Shown here in pieces: positions 12,701 to 14,567 of a stretch of 14,567 nucleotides of DNA; position 1 is the first letter of the stretch; each line of letters begins with the position of its first letter. The stretch comes from Saccoglossus kowalevskii. Taxonomy: Eukaryota > Hemichordata > Enteropneusta > Harrimaniidae. The notes beneath the pieces are model-generated. The model worked only from the letters and a program-made list of their open reading frames with translations, did not search any database and was not told the origin of the DNA. The stretch covers positions 2,442,521-2,457,087 of the forward strand of contig NW_003130854.1 in the NCBI RefSeq assembly GCF_000003605.2, given 5' to 3'. The translations under genes and the position numbers were made by a program.

Positions 12701-13553
12701 GCCGTTAACCGATGCAATTATTACACTGGTATAAAATGCACGAATTTAAATTATTTCTACTGTACACAACAATGAAACTATTGTAACAGTATTTTATTAA
12801 AACATCGACGGTGATTCACGAGTTTTATTAGTCAAGTCGATAAACGCCAAGGTTGGCTTTAGGTAAACGTAGTGTTCCAAGTTCCAAACACCAGAGGTCG
12901 TACAAAGGTTCCGTCAATGGAAATTATTTCTGCCAACGACACTACTGTTATAGGATTTAATAGTTAAAGACATTGTCAGAAGAAATTCGAACAAACGGCA
13001 TATCATCTTTGTCACTCAGCAGCAATTGGGACTTTCAAAGTTGTTAGACTCCCCTTCACCCAATTAGTAAGCATCCACTGGCAATGGCAATCGGGCGAAA
13101 TGGCAATCGGGCGAACAGGTAATCGGGCGAAACCGTTCGCGCGAAGTGGTAATTGGGCGAAATGCCCCCACTTCATGCTGATGCTTCCGAGAAGGCTAAG
13201 TCCTAAAGTACATTTGTATATTTTAAAAAACAGGCATTTGATGAGCCAAGAGGTAAACTACGGACAAGTTACAGCAATATTGTTTTGATAAGAATCTAGC
13301 TCAAAAGTAAAGAGAAAAAATAGTGTGCTCAACATTTTACCACAGCCCCACCCCCACTACCACCAACAGATCTCCCCTCCCAGAATTTCTAATGGTTCAT
13401 CCCTAATATTTAGAAATCCACTCATTACTAGTATAAATTTCCGTATTCAGTTTTAAACTCAGTGATATTGATAAATAACTGCATACTACACATTTTTCTT
13501 ACCTGATGTAGAACGACATCATAAAATTCTTTTTTGAAATCCGTTATAAACAT
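727..13553 (-). CDS. CDC45: CDC45 replication initiation factor, 5' half of gene (10 exons, partial)
   Basis: CDC45 joins MCM2-7 and GINS to form the CMG helicase that opens replication origins and unwinds DNA in the nucleus. The exon chain is 13503-13553, 10771-10923, 8110-8247, 6899-6973, 5990-6067, 5639-5746, 3225-3289, 2693-2743, 2021-2140 and 727-798. All junctions are GT-AG, and the intron phases are 0,0,0,0,0,0,2,2,2,2. The product starts [14 protein letters not shown], like human MFVSDFRKEFYEVV. The RecJ/DHH-like core shows [11 protein letters not shown] (about residues 26-36), [11 protein letters not shown] (75-85) and DSHRP (99-103). An acidic, low-complexity linker with a KRRR patch (159-162) follows. 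RHVSRHNH (252-259) and LYRHWS (285-290) are family hallmarks. CDC45 belongs to the DHH superfamily but acts as a structural helicase subunit. In the window, 303 codons are complete; the rest of the C-terminal half lies off the left edge. Identity is very secure; expression and isoforms cannot be judged. Confidence 0.96.
1170..1965. repeat. Nested interspersed-repeat array in CDC45 intron 9
   Basis: Two long blocks recur as direct copies. Block A is at about 1369-1436 and 1711-1779 and shares CCAAATTTGAATGACAACTG. Block B is at about 1555-1610 and 1827-1887 and shares ATGTGCATATGTCCCACATA. A shorter motif of the form AAGATGGCTGCCAGTCGGCC recurs at about 1191, 1315, 1454, 1543 and 1799. A GGAC-rich microsatellite lies between the copies. 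This looks like two or more copies of one non-autonomous family, inserted or duplicated in the same orientation. Family name unknown; no coding capacity. Confidence 0.8.
1632..1695. repeat. GGAC/GACA-rich microsatellite
   Basis: An imperfect tetranucleotide array of GGAC with GACA and CACG interruptions, inside the larger intron 9 repeat. A second short GGACGGAC occurs at about 1928, at the same relative place in the other copy, so the microsatellite is part of the element family. Confidence 0.85.
2021..2140 (-). CDS. CDC45: CDC45 exon 9, RHVSRHNH motif
   Basis: This exon encodes [19 protein letters not shown] and then [19 protein letters not shown] (residues 241-279). Human has [19 protein letters not shown] followed by LSVDCTRISFEYD. 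The donor is GA|GTATCC. It was chosen because the next exon restores E280 followed by LRLSLYRHW with no gap against human. The sequence FNRE in place of FEYD is a local divergence. Length is 120 nt, phase 2 at both ends. Confidence 0.94.
2237..2416. mobile_element. 180-bp MITE with CTGTAAAA termini, TA flanks
   Basis: The left end reads CTGTAAAAGGGTTAATTATT and the right end, reverse-complemented, reads CTGTAAAATGACTAATTTTC. Both continue with CACTGGGTTT, giving an imperfect inverted repeat of about 34 bp. TA dinucleotides flank both sides (2235-2236, 2417-2418). The size, the inverted termini, the TA duplication and the lack of an open frame fit a Tc1/mariner-type MITE (superfamily is inference). 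It sits in CDC45 intron 8, whose acceptor is unaffected. Confidence 0.8.
2693..2743 (-). CDS. CDC45: CDC45 exon 8, 51-nt small exon
   Basis: This exon is too short to stand out as an open frame. It was found because the protein between SELLW and DKYVSDV was missing. Acceptor TATCCAG is followed by G-CTG-GCT, giving [16 protein letters not shown] before donor AG|GTTTGT (phase 2 on both sides). It aligns gap-free with human WAIVGLTDQWVQDKIT. The split codons resolve to W223 on the exon 7 side and R240 on the exon 9 side. Confidence 0.92.
3225..3289 (-). CDS. CDC45: CDC45 exon 7
   Basis: This exon encodes residues 202-222 plus two bases of W223: [21 protein letters not shown]. Human has [20 protein letters not shown], so there is one extra Glu here. 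The acceptor is TTTTCAG and the donor TTTG|GTATGT. At 65 nt it is the only internal exon in the window that changes phase (0 to 2). The apparent open frame continuing to 3119 is intronic. Confidence 0.94.
3482..4126. repeat. 65-bp minisatellite, about 10 units, in CDC45 intron 6
   Basis: The anchor GCAAACC recurs at 3484, 3549, 3614, 3679, 3744, 3809, 3874 and 3939, an exact 65-bp spacing. Two longer units follow at 4008 and 4078 (69-70 bp), which carry an inserted CATGCAGGTGC variant. Units differ by only a few substitutions. Further decayed copies may extend to about 4240. The unit is stop-free in several minus-strand frames. The long minus-strand open frames across it (for example 3478-4080, 200 codons) are therefore a by-product, and nothing suggests they are translated. 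Confidence 0.95.
4337..5611. mobile_element. 1.27-kb non-autonomous inverted-repeat transposon
   Basis: The termini are inverted copies of CAGGGATCTCGCCA (14 bp exact). The left copy begins at 4338 and the right copy ends at 5611. ATTAC occurs immediately outside both ends (4332-4336, 5612-5616), consistent with a 5-bp target duplication. Subterminal GAGTGCCGGT is present near both ends (4361-4370, 5563-5572). Related GTGCCGGT is at 5484-5491. These could be transposase-binding repeats (inference). No transposase-like protein is visible; the 63-codon open frame at 5211-5402 is unrecognised. The CAGGG start resembles hAT elements, but a 5-bp duplication does not fit hAT, so the superfamily is unassigned. 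Confidence 0.75.
5639..5746 (-). CDS. CDC45: CDC45 exon 6
   Basis: This exon encodes residues 166-201. It opens [20 protein letters not shown] and ends [15 protein letters not shown], matching human [24 protein letters not shown]. It is highly charged and predicted helical. The acceptor is ACATAG and the donor TCA|GTAAGT, 108 nt, phase 0. The donor lies only about 25 bp from the right end of an inverted-repeat element (4337-5611). Confidence 0.95.
5990..6067 (-). CDS. CDC45: CDC45 exon 5, acidic linker with basic patch
   Basis: This exon encodes residues 140-165: [19 protein letters not shown], then KRRRLDE. It matches the human stretch with [20 protein letters not shown]. The segment is rich in Asp, Glu and Ser and probably disordered; the KRRR patch could serve as a nuclear localisation signal (inference). 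The acceptor is TATGCAG and the donor GAG|GTAAGG, 78 nt, phase 0 at both ends. Confidence 0.95.
6180..6671. mobile_element. 492-bp foldback/MITE-like element, CTTCCCCAATC termini
   Basis: CTTCCCCAATCATAAGCCC at the left end is repeated exactly, inverted, at the right end, with TA on both sides (6178-6179, 6672-6673). The motif ATAAGCCC recurs inside both arms (about 6263 and 6607). The middle is unique and AT-rich with no coding potential. It occupies more than half of CDC45 intron 4. A TA target and short perfect termini suggest a Tc1/mariner-like non-autonomous element. Confidence 0.8.
6899..6973 (-). CDS. CDC45: CDC45 exon 4
   Basis: This exon encodes residues 115-139, [15 protein letters not shown] followed by [10 protein letters not shown]. 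Human CDC45 has IKLLIKQDDDLEVP then AYEDIFRDEE at the same place. The acceptor is GTTTTAG and the donor GAG|GTAAAA, phase 0 at both ends, 75 nt. It leads into the acidic linker between the DHH core and the helical insert. Confidence 0.95.
6974..7737. other. CDC45 intron 3, proximal to exon 4; no feature recognised
   Basis: AT-rich intronic sequence between the exon 4 acceptor and the MITE at 7738. Open frames on both strands (up to about 120 codons) overlap here but show no family similarity that I recognise. The minus-strand one simply reads through from exon 4. I see no repeat or RNA gene. Confidence 0.6.
7738..7913. mobile_element. 176-bp MITE, GCGGCTTCTAATACAG family, copy 1
   Basis: The left end reads CCGTAAAAACTGTATTAAAA and the right end is its diverged inverse, GCGGCTTCTAATACAGATTT. 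TA flanks both sides. Internally, AATAGAAGYYGC-like phrases recur at about 7770, 7841 and 7882. It is the older, more diverged copy of the element at 9059-9238, in the same orientation. It sits in CDC45 intron 3 and has no coding capacity. Confidence 0.8.
8110..8247 (-). CDS. CDC45: CDC45 exon 3, DSHRP (DHH-equivalent) motif
   Basis: This exon encodes residues 69-114. It contains [18 protein letters not shown], then [20 protein letters not shown]99-S-H101-R-P corresponds to human DTHRP and to the DHH signature of RecJ-like phosphoesterases. The acceptor lies behind a T-rich tract (RC of 8248-8265) and the donor is CAG|GTAGGT. Its length of 138 nt keeps the frame. Confidence 0.97.
8262..9030. 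repeat. Decayed interspersed repeat ending in GACA/GATA microsatellite
   Basis: GGCCAATGGCCTGTTGCTCA near 8270 resembles GGACCTATGGTCCGTTGAGC near 8998, as a diverged direct repeat at the two ends. Near the right end is a CAGACAGACAGA/TAGATAGA/CGGA microsatellite (8972-9002). The same kind of GACGGAC tail closes the intron 9 repeats, suggesting a related or similar family. The boundaries are uncertain. The left edge overlaps the T-rich tract just upstream of the CDC45 exon 3 acceptor. Confidence 0.45.
8321..8375. repeat. Short imperfect palindrome
   Basis: An outer stem CACAACTTT/AAAGTTGTG encloses an inner stem TTTCGTTTAAA/TTTAAACGAAA with a short loop and a one-sided bulge. It lies in intron 2 and could form a hairpin in DNA or pre-mRNA. 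No function can be assigned. Confidence 0.7.
9059..9238. mobile_element. 180-bp MITE, GCGGCTTCTAATACAG family, copy 2
   Basis: The left end is CCCGTAAAATCTGAATTAGA and the right end GCGGCTTCTAATACAGATTT followed by TACAG and TA. It shares most of its length with 7738-7913, including CATCCCTAATAGAAGT and TCTCATATGTGTAGATG. The CTGTAAAA terminus is the same as that of the unrelated-bodied element at 2237-2416. It is intronic (CDC45 intron 2) and has no coding capacity. Confidence 0.82.
9241..9885. other. CDC45 intron 2 interior; no feature recognised
   Basis: AT-rich intronic sequence between the MITE and the diverged tandem repeat. I see no exon-like match, repeat or RNA gene on either strand. 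Confidence 0.6.
9886..10545. repeat. Diverged tandem repeat, about 125-160 bp period
   Basis: The phrase AAAAAGTGATATTTTTGACT with TTCTTGTTAAAAACCACAAG and then TCTGATTGCTTTGATATTAT recurs with variations at about 9970, 10095, 10233 and 10393. Each is followed by GGTAGACCTCT and a TTTGTTCATTTCATGA phrase. The left end has TTGAGCGAAGCTT and a GTCCGGTGACCGTC-rich segment. The right end has GCAGAGCTATCTCAGTCGAG. Three to four diverged units are present. It is probably an interspersed element with internal tandem structure. No coding capacity. Confidence 0.75.
10596..10737. repeat. Recent 71-bp tandem duplication beside exon 2
   Basis: The units 10596-10666 and 10667-10737 differ by only one base (A at 10605, G at 10676). 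The duplication ends 33 bp from the exon 2 end, within intron 2. Near identity implies a recent event or an allelic or assembly duplication. Confidence 0.95.
10771..10923 (-). CDS. CDC45: CDC45 exon 2, DHH-like core strand with DVDA motif
   Basis: This exon encodes residues 18-68, from [19 protein letters not shown] to [12 protein letters not shown]. It includes [14 protein letters not shown], which is nearly invariant in animal CDC45. D26 and D28 sit in the first DHH-superfamily motif. The acceptor is TTTTCAG and the donor is CAG|GTAAAC. Its length of 153 nt keeps the frame (phase 0 at both ends). An apparent longer open frame running past the donor into 10621-10770 is intron read-through. 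Confidence 0.97.
10924..11657. other. CDC45 intron 1, 3' part; no feature recognised
   Basis: AT-rich intronic sequence between the exon 2 acceptor and the foldback element. The small open frames here show no recognised family, and no repeat pattern stands out. Confidence 0.6.
11667..13174. mobile_element. 1.5-kb foldback-type element with TTCGCCCGA subrepeats
   Basis: The left end (11678-11772) has about six short units of the form TTCGCCCGATTACCA. The right end (13085-13163) has about five in inverse orientation (TGGTAATCGGGCGAA). Both ends carry GGGGG at the very tip. A second inverted homology lies inside: 12074-12172 pairs with 12819-12920 and shares GGAACTTGGAACACTA. ATGCTGATG flanks both sides (11658-11666, 13175-13183), a candidate 9-bp target duplication. 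Long inverted repeats built of short subrepeats plus a 9-bp duplication fit foldback/MULE-like elements (inference). No transposase is visible. It is in CDC45 intron 1. Confidence 0.82.
13184..13502. other. CDC45 intron 1, 5' part next to exon 1
   Basis: Ordinary AT-rich intron sequence with one C-rich patch (CACCCCCACTACCACC, about 13349-13364). The intron donor GTAAGA is at its right edge. No exon, repeat or RNA gene is recognised. Confidence 0.6.
13503..13553 (-). CDS. CDC45: CDC45 exon 1 (coding part)
   Basis: This exon encodes residues 1-17, [17 protein letters not shown], which aligns without gaps to human MFVSDFRKEFYEVVQSQ. The start ATG is at 13553-13551, in a mediocre context with T at -3. 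The exon ends on CAG before GTAAGA (phase 0), and the first intron is about 2.6 kb. The 5' UTR continues to higher coordinates, but the transcription start is not identifiable from sequence alone. Confidence 0.95.
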
Positions 13554-13625
13554 TATGACTCGTCAGAGTACTAACTAGAACTATATATTCACAAACACAG
13601 TAAATCTCAGGAAAACAAGTTTGTC

Positions 13626-13634
13626 TTTGGCGGG
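13626..13634 (+). promoter_or_regulatory. E2F-type site TTTGGCGGG
   Basis: TTTGGCGGG matches the E2F consensus (TTTSSCGC-like). It lies 73 bp upstream of the CDC45 start codon, flanked by a CCAAT box at 13677. Animal CDC45 genes are known targets of E2F at G1/S, so a site here is expected; binding in this species is not shown. Confidence 0.6.
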
Positions 13635-14004
13635 TCGCTTATTTCTGTTCCTTGCTATTTTGCGAAACGATCGGCGATTGGGCAAAATTCTGAGAATTAG
13701 TGTCTTGGACCAATCAAATAATGTGTTATAGAATCGCAGTGAAAGCATTCGTTTGTTGGGTAAGTGTATTTCTCCAGTGATATATTTCACTGCCAATTTG
13801 GCTTCCTGTCTGTAGCCAATCAAACTTATTTTTATCATTCTACACTCGCAGTATATTATTATATTAACCATTTCAGTTATATTTTCGTTTTATTTCAGAA
13901 ATAAAAAATTCAATAAAGAGAAGAATATTGACTAATACCCTCAAATACTGAAAATTGAAAACAAAAACACGCCATTTAACCGTGAGCATAGGGGGTCCTA
14001 GACG

Positions 14005-14011
14005 ACTTCCG
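14005..14011 (-). promoter_or_regulatory. ETS-type site (CGGAAGT on minus strand)
   Basis: ACTTCCG on the plus strand is the reverse of CGGAAGT, the core bound by GABPA/ETS factors that are common in bidirectional housekeeping promoters. It is 74 bp upstream of the plus-strand start codon. The motif is short, so chance occurrence is possible. Confidence 0.4.
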
Positions 14012-14059
14012 TATCCGTACCAGCACTGTGCGAAGTCACGGTTTCTTGTGTTTTTATCC

Positions 14060-14087
14060 GCAGAATTCACATCTACTGAACAAAATG
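14060..14087 (+). CDS. First exon of a divergent gene: start codon directly at a splice donor (possible UFD1)
   Basis: ACAAAATG at 14080-14087 is a good start context (A at -3). It is followed at once by GTAAGT (14088-14093), a perfect donor. Read without splicing, the frame stops after nine codons, so the ATG makes sense only as a coding exon that ends on the initiator codon. The rest of the gene would lie past the right edge. Vertebrate CDC45 and UFD1 are arranged head to head, so UFD1 is the leading candidate. Ribosomal-protein and other housekeeping genes also use ATG-only first coding exons. The left edge given is nominal because the transcription start is unknown. Confidence 0.4.
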
Positions 14088-14567
14088 GTAAGTCGCATTG
14101 ACAGTAATATTTAACTACACTTCGCATAATCAGTAAATGTGATACGTACAAATCGTGTGCATTGGACACACGCTTAGTTCCTGTGGACGTTGTCGGATCA
14201 GCTGGACGTCTGTAGAATCTGTACAGACTGTATCTCTGCACAGGGTGTACATGTACATGTGTACATAGTAACATGAATGTTTCCAGAACCAGTGACAATT
14301 TGTATCACTATCAGCATATTTCAGAACGACAATCCACTTAATTGTGGTCATTGTCTTTAATAAATCAACACTGTGTTTACAAATTCTAAAACTGGAGAAC
14401 ACACTACAAATAACCTGATTTTACTCACAATTGATGTTATGGCTGAAAATCCAAATAATTTACCAGTTAAGTATTGGAAAAGGTTCCTTTTGTACCCCAC
14501 CCCTAAGCCTAACACTAACTCTCATTCTAAGCCACAAAATAAATGTATATGCCCCCTCTAGATTACT
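14088..14567 (+). other. Putative first intron of the divergent gene; no exon seen
   Basis: This runs from the GTAAGT donor to the window end. I looked for a plausible acceptor followed by a recognisable protein start (for UFD1, FSFNMFDHPIP-like) and found none. It has a short GTACATGTACATGTGTACAT palindromic patch at about 14247-14266 and a C/A-rich run of CCCTAAGCCTAACACTAAC near 14502. The 62-codon open frame at 14373-14561 is unrecognised. Confidence 0.4.

Larger units (their letters stand above)
13554..14084. promoter_or_regulatory. Putative bidirectional promoter between CDC45 and a divergent gene
   Basis: Only 531 bp separate the CDC45 start codon (minus strand) from a plus-strand start codon at 14085. 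The interval is richer in CpG near its ends than the introns. It contains an E2F-type site, four CCAAT pentamers (13677-13681 on the minus strand; 13710-13714, 13793-13797 and 13816-13820 on the plus strand) and an ETS-type core. No clear TATA box is placed. The open frames within it (for example 13581-13871 and 13873-14298 minus) have no recognised similarity. The promoter role is inference from position and motifs. Confidence 0.6.

Noticed and set aside
11667-13174. CRISPR-like reading of the short regularly spaced TTCGCCCGA repeats
   Set aside because: This is an animal nuclear intron. The repeats are adjacent with almost no spacer and appear inverted at the two ends of a foldback element.
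13873-14298. 141-codon minus-strand open frame upstream of CDC45
   Set aside because: No recognisable family. It covers the putative bidirectional promoter and the divergent first exon, and its composition looks like non-coding sequence.
14498-14525. Telomere-like CCCTAA-rich patch
   Set aside because: Only one loose CCCTAA-type phrase occurs, with no tandem array.

Overview
This is an AT-rich stretch of an animal nuclear genome, most likely a marine invertebrate and plausibly a deuterostome. That placement rests on long GT-AG introns, vertebrate-like exon sequences and introns filled with MITE-like, foldback and GACG-rich repeats. It cannot be narrowed to a species from the sequence. No bacterial, viral, rRNA or tRNA gene is visible.

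One real gene dominates the window: the 5' half of CDC45 on the minus strand. CDC45 is the replication-fork helicase cofactor of the CMG complex. I could place ten consecutive coding exons, from the start codon at 13553 down to 727. Every splice site is canonical GT-AG and the reading frame is continuous. The spliced coding sequence is 911 nt, or 303 codons plus two bases of the next, compared with 566 residues in human CDC45. The remaining C-terminal half must lie beyond position 1. Two exons (51 and 72 nt) are too short to show as open reading frames and were found by matching the conserved protein and the splice phases.

Upstream of CDC45, 13554-14084 looks like a compact bidirectional promoter. 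It has an E2F-type site, several CCAAT boxes and an ETS-type site. A plus-strand start codon followed at once by a consensus splice donor (14085-14093) suggests a divergent gene whose body lies past the right edge. UFD1 is the vertebrate head-to-head partner of CDC45 and so is a candidate, but nothing in the window proves it.

The introns carry most of the other structure. Intron 9 has a nested interspersed-repeat array. Intron 8 has a 180-bp MITE. Intron 6 has a 65-bp minisatellite and a 1.27-kb inverted-repeat element that ends close to a splice donor. Intron 4 has a 492-bp foldback element. Introns 3 and 2 carry two copies of one MITE family. Intron 2 also holds a diverged tandem repeat and a fresh 71-bp duplication. 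Intron 1 has a 1.5-kb foldback element whose ends are built from short TTCGCCCGA subrepeats. I found no convincing new biological system; the most interesting points are the promoter architecture and the repeat structures.
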